64,000 nucleotides of DNA from Massospora cicadina (taxonomy: Eukaryota; Entomophthoromycota; Entomophthoromycetes; Entomophthorales; Entomophthoraceae): positions 1 through 64,000 of the forward strand of contig JAKSZP010005669.1 in assembly GCA_022478985.1 (NCBI GenBank), written 5' to 3'. The translations under genes and the position numbers were made by a program. Positions 33,146-44,770 of this stretch are shown piece after piece. The stretch's first letter is position 1. Each line of letters starts with the position of its first letter. The notes under the pieces were generated by a model. It made no database searches and was not told the DNA's origin. It was given only the letters and a program-made list of their open reading frames with translations.

Positions 33146-34160
33146 CAACCATTGTTTCCTGCCATTTCCACCCTTCTCTTCGAGGTGGGCGCCGCAGTGT
33201 TACCCTTTACCAAATGAACATGCAGTCAGAAGTCTGCTTTATGTTGTTCATTTGTTCACTTGCTGATTTTGAGAAAAGTATTTTCTATACCTTGGAGAAA
33301 AATCTTCAGGCTGGCAGAGTCTCATGGACTACTACTTCTCCCCACTTAATATTTAAGAAAGAAATTAAAGTGTTACTTCCTGAAATATTGTTAATAAAGT
33401 TATTGACGCCCTTGCTGAGGTGCAAATGCATACTTCTATTGCCCTTAACAATGCTGCTGCTGCGCTATCCCATGCCCAACAAGGAGTCGCTCTTTTGGAT
33501 GTGGTAGAAGGGTATGCTCATTGGTGGGTATGAGGACTTCTGCATTCTACTTCACAAGTGGGGAATCCCACCTCGCTGATTGCAGTCATATCAGCTGCTT
33601 TAAAACCCCATGTGTCACGCTCAGACCTTTTATTTCAATTGCTTTCCTTTATGGCTGAAGCCCCCTAGCTTGGCTTCTTTAATCTTTACCTTCTGCGAAC
33701 AGGCTCCCACACTGGAGTTCTATAATGATATGCTCCAGGAAATCTTTAGATCAGGGTTAAATTCTGCCTTTGCCCATGACGAGGTTTGGTCCACCTCTAA
33801 AAGGACAGAGGATCAGATATGTAATGCTGCAAACATTATCAACGCCTCCCCTCACCATACTTTCCACTATCAAGGGGAAATTATATGATAGGGCTACCTA
33901 ACAGTGACGCGGATGCACTTCTTACCATTGAACCAGTATTAGTCCTGGCCTCAGAGCCCGTTACTACCCATGCGCTGGAGTTGGGTTATCCTGGTTCACC
34001 TATTAATGAATCAATAAAAGCCCAGATGGAGGAAGCCGGTTCCCAAGCCCTTGTTCTTCCCAACTTTACTCCTAAAAAGGTCCCCGACCTTTCCCCCAAT
34101 TTACCTGCCATTTCTTCAGTTGCAACAGAAACGACTAAATCTACCAATAAACAAAACTTT
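33146..34160 (+). pseudogene. Gypsy-6 leader and gag region (broken)
   Basis: Short frames follow the 5' LTR. One gives VIDALAEVQMHTSIALNN and SHAQQGVALLDVVEGYAHWW (about 33400-33530). A cleaner frame from 33885 gives a Pro/Ser-rich segment leading into the protease. I see no zinc knuckle. The region is short for a full gag, so part may be deleted; gag assignment is by position. Confidence 0.5.
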
Positions 34161-34720
34161 GCTTATTTCTTATTACCTATGAAGATTAGTATTGGATCTC
34201 ACCACATATCCTTTGAGGCTTTGGTGGATACCGAAGCTGTGGGTAATTTTATGAGCGTTGAGTTAGCCTAACAATTGGAGCTGGACCTGGACATAGGCCC
34301 TTTGGTGATAATGGCTTCTTCAGCCTCCCAGACATTGTATATAGTCCATTGGCCAGTACCTTTCTTTGGTACATCAGTTTAGCTTTTGTGATCAGTTCTC
34401 TGCTATGCCAATCTTAGTGTTCTTGGTAATCTTGGGGGTAAGGTGGTGGCACCAACAACATGATAGAATCCAACTGGATTTAATTATGTTGTCATTCATT
34501 AATGATCAAATGGAGGGAGAATTTTCTTTAGTTGACACCCTTAAGAAAACTCAAGACTGCAGCTCTATTACTTCCCTCATTTCCACTGCAGGCCTTCCAT
34601 CCAATTTCACCGAAGAATTAATGCACTATCAAAGTATCTTTGACTCCAAAAAGGTGAACCATCTGCCCCCTCACACTAAATTTGACTTGGATTCAGAACA
34701 ACGGTGCAGTTGGTGAATAT
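34161..34720 (+). pseudogene. Gypsy-6 protease (broken)
   Basis: ALVDTEAVGNFMSVELA (about 34220-34269) corresponds to the retropepsin active-site block ALVDTGAxxNFIS, with Gly replaced by Glu right after DT (GGA/GGG to GAA type change). A stop follows VELA. The next frame (34366-34716) gives the spacer with SFINDQMEGEFSL and FDSKKVNHLPPHTKFDLD, the usual lead-in to RT. Confidence 0.7.
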
Positions 34721-35470
34721 CAAATGTCCGTTGTATCCACACACAGCGGAAGAGGAGGTTGCACTTAACACCTGGTTAAATGCTATGCTTAAAAAGGGTG
34801 GTTGTTTAAAAAACATCGCCAGTCACATATCCCATTGATTTCACCAAAAAGGCCAATGGTTCCCTTCATCCCCGCATGGATTATGGACACTTAAACAAAG
34901 TTAGGGCTCATAATCCCTACCATCTGCCCCTGGAGCAGACTATCAGTCAAGCAATTGCTAAATCTCATGTGTTCTCTAAGCTGGATCTCATCAATGCCTT
35001 CAACCAGATTTGGGTGATGGAAGGGCAAGAATGGCTTACCACGATACAAACAAAGTGAGGCATTTTTCAATTTCGCGTAATGCCCTTTGGGTTGAAGAAT
35101 GCGCCTGCTACGTTTCAACAAATGATTGACAGTGTACTGGGCAACCTCCGGTTAACTTGTGCAGTCACATATATTGATGACATCTTGGTTCACTCCTCAA
35201 CTCCCAAACAACATGGTAAAGACTTGGAAGAGGTCATGGCTTCTTTGCACAAGGTGGGCTTGTTTGTCAAGCCTTCAAAATGTGAAGTCTATAAGGAGGA
35301 AGTTACCTTTCTCAGGAATCTAGTCCTCAAAGATTGGTATGCGATTCCCCCTAATAAGTTGGACGCCATCCATAAATGGCCAATTCCAACAACCCAGAAA
35401 CAATTATGGAGCTTCTTGGCCATCATTATTTTCAGAAAAGACATTTTCCCCGTACCTTTCCCAGTTAGCT
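34721..35470 (+). pseudogene. Gypsy-6 reverse transcriptase (broken, YIDD intact)
   Basis: MDYGHLNKVRAHNPYHLP and SKLDLINAFNQIWVM (34876-35030), then after one stop FRVMPFGLKNAPATFQQMID (about 35075-35130) and YIDDILVHS with YIDD at 35170-35181. Downstream KPSKCEVYKEEVTFL marks the palm-thumb end. Frame 35080-35523 is open for 147 codons. Only a few lesions (a stop at about 35056 and a shift near 35430) disable it; catalytic residues are intact. Confidence 0.9.
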
Positions 35471-36230
35471 GCTCCACTCCACACCCTCACAGCAAGAATG
35501 AGCCTTTTTCGTTGGACACCTGAGTGCCAGCAGGCGTTTGAGTCAATCAAAGAAGTGTTTTTATCTCCCCCCATCTTGAAACTCGAGGATCCTGCCAAGC
35601 CATATATCATTGCATGCGATGCCTCATCTATGGCAGTGGGGGAAGTTCTGCTCCAGGAGCATAATGGCTTGGAACATCCGGTCGCCTACTTTTCCCAAAA
35701 AAATTTTCTCTACTGAGCAATCCTGGGCCATCTACAATAAGCAGTTGGCAGCTGTAGCATGAGCATTGACTCATTGGAGGTCTGTTACAGGGTGCCCAGC
35801 ATGAGTTAACTGTGCGTATGGATCACTAAGCTTTTTTTATTTCCACAAACCCCAGAAACTGGTGCATCGGCAAACTTACATCTATTGGGACGTGTGCAGT
35901 TTTAATTTTAGGTACGAATTCATATAAGGCGCGCTTAACATACTTCCCAATTTTCTTAGCTGCAACCTGCCCACTGTCTCTCAGACCCAGATGAAGTGGA
36001 CCTCATTACTGTGATCCCCGCCACTCAATTCATGTTTATTGTTCCCCCTGTGGTCTCGTCAGTTGCCTTTGCTCCTAACGCCCCTCTCATTACACAGGTC
36101 TTAACAGCTCAAATGACCTGCCCCAAAGGAGTGGAGTTATTTGAGCAATTGTCCCTCCAAAATAAAAAACCCTGTTTTCCTTGATGGAGGGCCTCATTTA
36201 TTTTAGATTTCAGGTTTTGGTTCCTCCTCT
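35471..36230 (+). pseudogene. Gypsy-6 RNase H and connector (broken)
   Basis: LFRWTPECQQAFESIKEVFL and IIACDASSMAVGEVLLQ (about 35500-35660) are the start and first Asp block of a gypsy RNase H, followed by HPVAYFSQKNF. After 35716 the frame breaks and the C-terminal part is hard to follow. A 62-codon frame at 35996-36184 is probably the RNase H to integrase connector. Confidence 0.8.
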
Positions 36231-37275
36231 CTAAAAGCCGAGGTATTTTGAGCTCATCATGACCCTCCCATGACTGGCCATCTGGGCAATAAGAAGTGCA
36301 TCAAATTGACCAAGTGGACTTACAATTGGGCAGGTTTAACTAAGGAAGTTCCAGCCTGGATCGCTGATTGAATTACCTGTGCATGGGCTAAGTCAGACCA
36401 TTTAGGAAGAAATGGCCTCCTACACCCCTTGCAACAGGTGAAGGGTCCATGGACATCGATATCTGTGGATTTATTGTTAAACTTCCCTGTTCCAACAGGT
36501 CTACAGTGATATTGGTGATGGTTGATTTTTTCACCAAATTTTCCCTATTTATTCCTTGTGCTTCTGTGATTACATCAGAAGAAACCGCTCATCTCTTTGT
36601 GCGTCATGTGTTTGTAATGTTTGGTCTACCGCAGGAGATCATCAGCGACCTTGGTTCACAGTTCACGGCGCAGTTCTGGAGTGAACTTTTATCTATTTTA
36701 AAAATTTCCCCCTGTCACTCCATGGCATATTATCCCCAGTCTGATGGACAAACAGAGCGAAATAACCAAGTCATTTAACAGTACCTGCGTTGCTATGCTT
36801 CAGCTGCACAGGACGCCTGGGCTAACGACCTTCCACTCACTCAATTTGCCTACAACAACAGAATTCATGCTTCTACAGGGTTTTTTCCTTATGAAGTGAC
36901 GCTCAGGTATAATCCCTTGTTTTTGGTCAGACCTTGCTTGATCCCAGAGGTCCCAGCTGCTGGAGATCATGCTGAGCATATTAGGTCCACTCAGTCCTTA
37001 GTGCGGGAGCATCTCAATAAATCTATCAAAGACTACAAGCGGTTTACAGATTGTAAACAACTCCTTGGTCATGACATAACAGTTGGTTCTTATGTTATGC
37101 TTGATACGTGCCATTTGAGAATGCAGGTACCCTCCCAAAAGTTTGCAAGTAAGCATTTAGTTCCCCACTTGGTGGAGGAAGACTTGGGAAATTGTGCATT
37201 CTGGTTAGAACTACCAGCTCATTGGAAACAGCACCACGTCTTCCACATTTCTCAGTTGTCCCCCATTTAAGGGGA
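36231..37275 (+). pseudogene. Gypsy-6 integrase (near complete, broken)
   Basis: The H2C2 region is around 36250-36400 (HHDPPMTGHLGNKK). The DDE core: DIDICGFIVKLP (first Asp, about 36452), IISDLGSQFTAQFW (second Asp; the usual Arg is Leu, about 36640) and YYPQSDGQTERNNQ (Glu, about 36728), followed by one stop (36776). The C-terminus has a LGHDITVGSYVMLD segment and HHVFHISQLSPI (about 37235-37270). Most catalytic residues are visible; stops make it non-functional. Confidence 0.9.
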
Positions 37276-37284
37276 CTGCCCCTG

Positions 37285-37515
37285 CAGACCCTGAGCCGAT
37301 TGTAATTGTTAATGTGGAGGAGGCCAAGGTGTAAAACATCTTAGCATCCCGCACCTTTCAAAGGTCCGTCCAGTACCTCGTGGCCTGGAAAGGTTACCCA
37401 GCTTACAATAAAAGTTGAGTTAAGGCCCATGATTGCGCTAACTGCATGGAACTGATTGAGGCGTTTCATGAGTCCCACCCTAATGCTCCCCATCCCCCCA
37501 AAAGGTTGCAACTGT
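37285..37515 (+). pseudogene. Gypsy-6 chromodomain
   Basis: TFQRSVQYLVAWKGYPAYNKS then, after one stop (Trp codon TGG-like position), VKAHDCANCMELIEAFHE. The YLVAWKGYP core matches chromodomains; three other chromoviruses in the window end the same way. Followed by HPNAPHPPK and the polypurine tract. Confidence 0.8.
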
Positions 37516-37590
37516 AATGGTGATTAAATTTCCCAAGGCGCACAGAAATGTGGCTCTCATGCAGTTTCCCAGCGGTGGCGCCCTTTCTTT

Positions 37591-37608
37591 GGAAAAAGGA
37601 AAGGGTAA
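37591..37608 (+). other. Gypsy-6 polypurine tract
   Basis: GGAAAAAGGAAAGGGTAA sits directly before the 3' LTR start (TGTAAG at 37609). Confidence 0.8.
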
Positions 37609-38408
37609 TGTAAGTCCAGGGTAATGTCCCCTGTGCGTGGATCAGGCAATCTTCCCGTTTTCAAATAAAAAGGGTCCAAAGAGGGAGGCTGTACCCCTTG
37701 TCACCAAGGGCGACCTCGCCCACATGGCGGACAAGTGCTGGGTAACAACCCTCCCTCTTCAGATTCCTCCCCCAGTACCCTCGCTCACCTTGGCCAAACT
37801 TATGTGCTAGATTAAGGAAATAGGTTATGAGATCACGAAATCAAAGTTGAAGAATCTGAAACTGAAGGTAAACAATCCTGAAGATCAGAAACCACATACT
37901 CAAAAAGGGACAAATACTGAATTATTGGCCATAATAGCTGACAGTTTCAACTCAACCAGCAGTATTATCACCAATGCTAACCCCTCTTGAAATCGTCAAG
38001 GATGATCCCAGATGGGCAGATGTTATCTTTGGAAACCATCGCTTACAGTTCAAAACCCCTATTCAGCAAATCAGAAGTTGCAGCTGAAATAACTCATTTG
38101 ACCAAACGAATGCCCCAGTGACTGGGCACGGGTAGGTTGGGCATCCCAAACAAGTTTCCAACCAATTAGGACCGCCCCTACCTGGGGTGGCCCTGGGAAA
38201 TTTCCGTTGCTCATTGGGCCAGATGCCATCACACCAACTGATGAAAATGCAGTTGAGCCTCAGTTCAGGCATCTGAGTTCAAACTGACAGCAACTCAGCC
38301 TGCCGCTAAATACTTCAATGTCAGTTCCCATTGAGATAATCCTCCCCCTCCCCCAAAAATTCGCTGGGTTAGGTCAAATTTGAGGGAGCTGATCCCTGCT
38401 TGTATTTA
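37609..38408 (+). repeat. Gypsy-6 3' LTR, part 1
   Basis: Matches the 5' LTR from 31634 to about 32430, then is interrupted by LINE-C after CCCTGCTTGTATTTA. Confidence 0.9.
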
Positions 38409-38430
38409 AATTTAAATTTAAATTTATTGC
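38403..38430 (-). repeat. LINE-C 3' tail, AAATTT microsatellite
   Basis: About four TTTAAA units follow the AATAAA-containing 3' end. LINE-B and LINE-D have one or two units. The tail overlaps the target duplication by its TTTA end, so it could have annealed to the nicked target. Confidence 0.75.
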
Positions 38431-38549
38431 GGGGAAGGCCGACCATGGGACGGACACTTCCGAATATGACTCAGACGAGACAAAACTCAGTACCAGGTGA
38501 GGCACCCCAGAGAAGCGATGCTATCTCTTGTTGCCAGCGGGAACGCCAC

Positions 38550-41500
38550 TTATGGGAAGGGGGAGGGAACGTGTGTAGGGGGCGTAGCCACTATTGAGCA
38601 CGTGTGGAGGAAGGGGTCTGATTTGATGAACCAGGCTGGGAACCAGGAGGAGACCAGCTGCCGGCGACGTGGTGGGAGATATCCAAACATCCACGCTTGA
38701 AAGTGATCCACCAAATGAGACCAGAATCTGTGGACAGCTTCAGGGAGGGTGGGGATGGATCCGGCGATGGCATCTAAGACAATCGTGTGGATAGTCCACA
38801 TGGCGATTGCAACCACCAGAGCACGAAGGGAGGGTGGGAGGGGGAGGCCATTGATGAAGCAAACATATCTCTTGCAGACTGAAGGGATGTGTTTGATCCT
38901 GGCCTAGCAGACGTTGGACTTCGCGCCATATTACTTAAGAGGTGGGGCACTTCTCCAGGCGGTGAAACAGCGTTCCATACTGGCCACACACGACACAGGA
39001 TGAGTGTAAAGCGTTAGAGCGCTCAGCTGTATGATACACCCGCCTCAGGCAGCGCCACACATGGGAACGGACTTGAGGCTGCAACAGAGGATGGTGTGCG
39101 TATTTCCAGATAGTCTTTTGGGTCTCAGTGGAATAAGGGATGTCCATCATGTCCAGGTAGTCCACCCTGGATAGGACTTGGGGTCGAATGGGGATCACGC
39201 CATCATGGATGGGTAGCCCCTGTACCTCTTGTGTGAACTGAGGAGAGGGGCCTCTTTGGGTTGTATGTCCACTAATACGAATTCTCCACTCTGCGCTTCG
39301 CATGGAGAGTAGGATTCGTTTGTAGTGGGTTTTTGTCCCGTGAGGACCTGTGGCTGATGTGTGTGATGCAAGGTATTTCATCAGGGAGTGGGGGTTTGAT
39401 GGGTTGTTGAGGCCCAAGGCTTGGGAGAAGTTGGAGCGGGCCGCGTGGGACCAGTGTTGGGATGGGAGTGTAGGAGCAGTGACGGCCGCAATTCAGGTTT
39501 CTAAGATCTTGGCGGCATGGGCTTTGAAGTCAAGTAGGCCCATGCCACCATGATGATGAGGGCCAAACATGACCTCTAGCCGTACTGGTGGAGGGCGGCC
39601 TGACCAAAGCCAACCTTGTAGCAAAGCATACAGGGATTTGAAGAAGCTTGAGGAGAAGGGGATGGCGTGGGCTCCAAACCAGACTTTGGATAGAAGCATA
39701 GAGTTGGCAAGAACAACCCTGCCAGTGAGGGTAGTAGGGTGGGCTCTGAGAGAGGCGATTCGCTTCGTCACGTTGTCCAGTATATGGCCCTCCATTACTG
39801 CTGACGCGTATCCTCCTTCCTCCAACCACACGCCCAGATGGCGTACCGGTCCTATGGTAGGTCATGGCACAAAGGGGAGCATCAGTGGAGCGGTGTGTTT
39901 TGAGTTAGTAAGGCGTGGACGTGGGCGAGCAGCTGGGCTGGGTTGGGAACTACTTGCTGGGGCCCAGCAGTTCTGAAACCGACCAAGAAGGATGATTTCG
40001 GTTTTGGAGGCGTTCAGTGCCGCGTTGCTTACCGGAATATTCCTGGATGAGGGCTTCAAGCGCGCGTGCATCTTTATTATTAGACACCCCCACCACGCAA
40101 TCATCTGCAAATGCCATCATCTTGACTGGGGTTTGGCCTGGCACATGGACCCCAATGAGTTGGGCATTCACATTTCGCAGTAGTGGGTCAAGGCTGAAGT
40201 TGTATAAGAGTGGGCTCAGGGGGTCCCCTTGTCGCAGGCCCCTTTGAGGACAGACTACTTCCATTAGGAAACCTGGGCCACGCACTGCCATTGTTGCAGA
40301 TTCCGTGAGCAGCATCACCCAGTTAATGAAGCGGGGAGGTAGGCAGAATTGTTGGAGGCAGGCCCTAAGGTATTCCCAGTTTACTATATCATAGGCCTTT
40401 TGTTGGTTTAAGAATACAAGTGCCCCAGAGGCTGTGGACTGACACACATTAGCCACAGAGTGCACGTTATCCCAAATCGACCTTCTGGGGATGAAACCAA
40501 ATTGTTCTGAAGAGATGGTGGCAGATGCTACAGTCCCTAAACGGTTAGCCATGATTTTTGTTAAAATTTTGGTGTCTGTGTTTGTTAGAGAAATGGGGCG
40601 CCAGTTGGCTAAGTCTAGCTTGTCCCCTTTCTTAAAGAGTGTGAGTGTTGAAGGCCTCTTGTCCTCCTGGCAGGAGGCGCGTTTCCAACAGGCTTTGGTT
40701 GAGTGAGGCTAGCAGCAATGGGGATATGTATTTAAAATATTTTTTGTAGAACTCATATGGAATGCCATCTGGGCCTGGGCATTTTTGGTTTGGCGCACCA
40801 TGAATGGTAGTCCATAATTTGTTCGGAGTAATTAAATTCATTATTTCCGGGTATCAGAAAATGGTGCGGATATGAGCTCTGTCGAGAAATTCTGCCATTT
40901 CGGCCAGCTGAATTGGTTCAGCTCAGTATAACTCAGAGTAATATCTTTGCGTTTCGATTGCCACTTCGGCTGGTGTGTCCACGATAGAATTATCCGATCT
41001 TCGCACCTGTGTGCAGGCCATGCTCTGGCATGGTGCAAAAATTTTTTTGAAGAAGTATGCGGTGCACTTGTCGCCTTTAGTGATGTATGTGGCCCTGTAT
41101 TGGACACAAACCCAATGTTTGTGTTGCCTTTCAGGTGCGTTGAGGTGTGCTGCTCCCTCTGCCCACTTCTGGCCCCATGCAGGGCTATATCCTGAGGCTG
41201 GAATGTTAAACTCAAAGTGGGCCAATTCCACCAGCGCGCGTGATATAACCGCTGATGTGGCTCGTGAGCATCTGGATGAGAGATGGCGATAGTGGCGGAT
41301 GGTGTCTTTTTTGAAAGTTGCCCATGTGGAAATGGGGTCCGTGCAAAATGGTGCAACAAATGATTTTGTCAAAGTTGCCTCTTCCACCCACGTGGAAAAT
41401 CCTGGTGACGCAAGCTCTGGGGGGCAGATTTTGCACCAATGTGGGGCCTTTGCAACTGTGACGGGTAAGTGGTATGTTATTGAGACCAGTCGGTGGTCGA

Positions 41501-42176
41501 AGAATTCCATTTTCGTTGTTTTGAAGTGGGAGATATGGGGTTGGAATTTCGCCGGTGCTAGAATAAGGTCAATGCGGGTCATGGACCTTAATTGGCCGTT
41601 GTGGATGTGGGGACGCATCATGTTTTCAAGCAGTGGGGCATGTTGCAGCAGCGCATCCATTAACCCAAGGGTAGCTTTTAGAATGCGTAGTTCTACGTGA
41701 CCCTGTGGGGCGTGGGGTGAGGGCGGCCACCGGTCCGTTGGTGAGGTTAGCCAACAGTTCATATCGCTGATTAGGAAAGAATCGGGGGGTAGCGGGAGGG
41801 ATTTGACCGACGAGAAAAATTCCTGACGCTCTTGTGCACCATTTGGGGCGTAAATGTTGACAATTGTGTGTGCAACATTGGCCCACGAGAAGGTGACAAT
41901 GAGCACTCAGCCATTTAGGAATGTTTCTGAGGATGTGAATTTGAAAAAATTATATTTCCAAATTAGCACCCCACAGTGCTTCGACCAAAAGGATAGGGAT
42001 GGTAGGAGCATTGTTTTCCAAGCATCCTCAGAACCTCGTGGACAGTGGGTTTCCTGGATGGCCAGGATATCCACGGGTAAATTATTTTGTAAAAAACTCA
42101 GTTTCCTAGCCCGGGATGGGGAGGCCTTGAGTCCAGCGATATTCAGCATCCCTAGAGTGAAGGTTTCCCCCTTCAC
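38550..42176 (-). pseudogene. LINE-C ORF2: APE endonuclease, RT, zinc finger (broken)
   Basis: Endonuclease (42150-41400): LNIAGL, DILAIQETH, IVNIYAPN, LISDMNCW, RIDLILAP and FDHRLVS (the usual S of SDH is F). RT (40840-39950): CPGPDGIPYEFYKKYF, LANWRPISLTNTD, QQKAYDIVNWEYL, GLRQGDPLSPLL, AFADDCVVGVSNN. The C-terminus has CVVCGQYGTLFHRLEKC (about 38950-39000), a zinc finger of the type found at the end of many LINE RTs. Lesions include a TGA at about 41907, a frameshift near 40640 and one near 40030. Full length would be about 1200 residues. The first ATG of the ORF2 frame is near 42152, since the position overlapping the ORF1 stop is AAG here. Confidence 0.92.
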
Positions 42177-43591
42177 ACCTTAGGTGCGAGGGGTGGGCCC
42201 CCTGGCCCACCAGCCTCTTCCAGGTCCCCATGGGCTTTCACAGCAGCGTGGGTATTAGCAGCAATGCTATCAGGGTTTTTGTTAATTTTTGCGGAAAGAG
42301 TCGCATTGGCTTTGGCCTTCGCTTTTTGTTTCCCGACGTTGGACGAATTTTTTGCGGTGTGGATAAGTTCAGTGCACCGTCGAGTGGGGCAAAAATTTTT
42401 TTTCGGTTGGGATAGGTCCCAAGTCGGTTTCAACTGGGGCTTGGGTGCAGCGATTGGGTGAGATCAAATCTCCCATCGGATCCTCAGATTGAGTGGCCCA
42501 TTTGGCTTGGGCCTCCCAATCTGATTAGGTGATGGATTCCCAAGTTGCTTCTGCCGTGAAGGTCTCCATGTCCTCCTGGCGTTGTGAGTGTGGGATGGTG
42601 GTGGTGGCCTTGGCCGCTTCCTTGGCCGCAGTCCTATGGGCCTGCTTGGCCTTCTTCCGCTCCTGCGGGGAGATGGGCTTTACCAATAGGTAGCAGCCTT
42701 GTGCTCCCCACAGGAAGGCCTCTTTGGTGCTTGCGGTTGGTTCATAGTGCGCCTCTCCGCTGGCCATGGCCGCTGAGGGGTGCTCTTGGAATGTAACACC
42801 CTCTTTAATGGGGCACGCGTGTGCCTTATGGCCGAATGCATCACAGTGGGTGCAAATGGGGGGCACACTGTCCACGGTTACCCAGAATGGGTGGGTGGTG
42901 TGCCCTGCAATGTCAATAAAGGTGGAGTGTGGGATCTGGGTTAGGTCCTTTGCGATCTCCTCAGATGGGGTCAGAACTGCGATGGCTTTGCCGGTGCACA
43001 GGTGTGGCATCAGCGTGAAACGTTGCATTTTGAAAGATTGTATTTCGCCGTATATGGCGAGACCATCTTTCAGGTGTTGCTCAAAATGTCACGTTTTACC
43101 ATAGTAGGCAAAAAGTCAAACGTGAGGAAAATTTGGTTCAATTTTGTCCATCTGGTGCGTTTAGTTTCAATGACCCATTGCCCTTCGGGGAGGTTGACCA
43201 CTACGCGCACCGCTGCAGCCTCTTCTGCTGCTATTTTGCTTTCAAAACCTAGGTCCAGCCAACCGCACGACATGGAGTGAGGTGCAATGTACACTGTGGT
43301 CGGGAAAATTTTGTGTACATCTTCACAAAATTTTTCCCATAGGGCCGTTTTTTGGATGTCCAGATACACACGGACTCCGAATTCCACCGATGAAAGTGGC
43401 TGGGAATTTGGCGTATTGATGTACTGGTTGCATCGTGCTTGCCACGCGAGTATCTCCAGGGAAATTGTGACCGCCAGTTTTTTTAAATTTTTTTCTATTC
43501 TGCCAGATTCTCCAGGGCGTTTTCGAACGTTAGAGGCTGCGGGCCTTCCGCCTGCTCCTCTTGCTTTGCTTGCCCAACTGCTCCCAGACAT
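42173..43591 (-). pseudogene. LINE-C ORF1, CCHC protein (one main frameshift)
   Basis: ATG at 43591, open to 43070 (173 codons): basic N-terminus, YINTPNSQPLSSVEFGVRVY, and the IFLTFDFLPTMVKRDIL block. A one-base loss near 43082 shifts the frame; it continues 43028-42525 with the knuckle CTHCDAFGHKAHAC (42813-42854, intact), then a stop after WESIT. The Lys/Ala-rich tail continues in 42433-42173, ending LAPKV and TGA. The same layout appears in LINE-A, LINE-B and, with diverged sequence, in element X. Confidence 0.9.
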
Positions 43592-43651
43592 GGGCGCAGA
43601 CTAATCCCCTCTATGAGATTATCAAACTGGATTTAGTCTTGAATTGAATGG

Positions 43652-43671
43652 GTTGCAAAAGTGTTTGCAAC
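43652..43671 (-). other. 5' hairpin of LINE-C
   Basis: GTTGCAAACACTTTTGCAAC on the element strand: perfect 7-bp stem, loop ACACTT, 12 nt from the 5' end. Confidence 0.6.
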
Positions 43672-43685
43672 GAGAAAGAAAAGTC

Positions 43686-44329
43686 CCCTGCTTGTATTTA
43701 CATCAATAAAACACTAATTAATCAGCTGCATTGCACTAAAGAAAATATTGGTCAGTTCTCTTTATTTTCCTTTCAATAAATTTCTTCCACAAACATTGAT
43801 TTTTATTTTATTGATTTACTTCTTGCCAAAGTCCTGATGCATTACCCTGATGGCCTGTTGGTCCCTACACCAGATGAGCATTACCATTTTTGATGATTAC
43901 AATAACTCCCACCATCATCAACTGGATTCAACGTTCAAGACACTTCTGGCAATTTAACCCTCTCATTGCAACTATCCGCCATCAATATACTGGGATCTTG
44001 TGGCCTTACATCCACCATTTCCAAGTAAGGATCCACCCCCTGGTCTCATCAGTTGTATTGGACCCACCCACCAGCAACCCTCTAGAAACCATCCCAGTGA
44101 TACAATCCCCTGCAGAGAGACCCCCAGTGTCTGGGGTTGTTTCCATTTGGTTTATTTTTGTGTTTCTTTTTAACGCTTGTTCTACACCAACGAGTTATGA
44201 TCTCCCAATTTGCAGCTCCATACAACGTCATATGAGTGGCAATGCCTCTGGCATTCTGGCTTGCTTTTTGGGTGCTCACGCATCTTAACTGGCAGGCCAG
44301 TCTAAACTTCTTCTGCTGCTTTCATGACA
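43686..44329 (+). repeat. Gypsy-6 3' LTR, part 2
   Basis: Continues the LTR after LINE-C (target duplicate, then ACATCAATAAAACACTAATT, as at 32430) to ...TTTCATGACA at 44329. Lacks the 75-bp segment present in the 5' LTR. Confidence 0.9.
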
Positions 44330-44334
44330 CTGGG

Positions 44335-44502
44335 CTTTAGGCACCTCACTTGTACTAACCTGGGCGTACCTAGTCTGTACTCAGCGTTGATCTAAGCTGT
44401 GCTTAAGGTCAGGAAGGTCCTGCAATTTGACCTTTTGGACTTCCTGCCGCCAGCCTTGTCCCTTCTGTTGGTTCCCTCTATAAGGTGATCTAAATACGAC
44501 TA
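44335..44502 (-). repeat. Gypsy-5 left LTR, part 2
   Basis: CTTTAGGCACCTCACTTGTAC onward matches 49470-49636 of the right LTR and restores its full length. Confidence 0.9.
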
Positions 44503-44545
44503 AACTCTCTCTTTTTGGGCTCCACCCCCCTCCAGGGGCATTTGC
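44503..44545 (-). other. Gypsy-5 polypurine tract region
   Basis: On the minus strand a purine-rich run (GGAGGGGGGTGGAG, then AAAAAGAGAGAG) ends at the 3' LTR start. This fits the primer site of second-strand synthesis. Confidence 0.6.
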
Positions 44546-44559
44546 CAAGGAAAAGTTTT

Positions 44560-44770
44560 TGTTGTCTGGGGACAACTTTATGGCAGCAACGGCTTTGAAA
44601 AATTCGATCCTGCAGCTTTAGGGAACGCTTGTGGAATGCTACAATTAGTTCTTGGGCATGGGCACAATCGTGCACTGTGACCCAACTGTTCTCCGCTGCA
44701 TCAAATCCCACACAAGATACAAGATACTTAAGTCTTCTTCTTACCTGATGAGAGGCCACAATCTCCTACA
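44560..44770 (-). pseudogene. Gypsy-5 chromodomain
   Basis: RRRLKYLVSCVGFDAAENSW (about 44675-44735), then CAHAQELIVAFHKR. It is close to the Gypsy-2 copy (LKYLILWKGFDVMENSW, CAHAQNLLDRFHKR). The Trp of the WKG core is Cys and the Lys is Val here. Confidence 0.8.

Larger units (their letters stand above)
38409..43685 (-). mobile_element. LINE-C: full-length non-LTR retrotransposon
   Basis: Flanked by a perfect 15-bp duplication CCCTGCTTGTATTTA (38394-38408 and 43686-43700). On the minus strand: leader with hairpin, ORF1, ORF2, then a 3' end GCAATAAATTT followed by further AAATTT repeats. It lies in the 3' LTR of Gypsy-6, so it is the youngest of three nested layers. Several point lesions and small shifts disable both ORFs. 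Confidence 0.96.
31634..44329 (+). mobile_element. Gypsy-6: chromovirus nested in a Gypsy-5 LTR
   Basis: Bounded by CTGGG (31629-31633 and 44330-44334), a perfect 5-bp duplication. The uninterrupted site, with a single CTGGG, survives in the other Gypsy-5 LTR at 49465-49469, which confirms both boundaries. LTRs are about 1.4-1.5 kb. The internal region 33146-37608 encodes gag remnants, protease, RT, RNase H, integrase and chromodomain. The 3' LTR is interrupted by LINE-C. Confidence 0.95.

Noticed and set aside
31634..44329. An envelope-like gene that would make Gypsy-6 an errantivirus-type element
   Set aside because: The space after integrase holds only the chromodomain and polypurine tract; there is no room for a further ORF.
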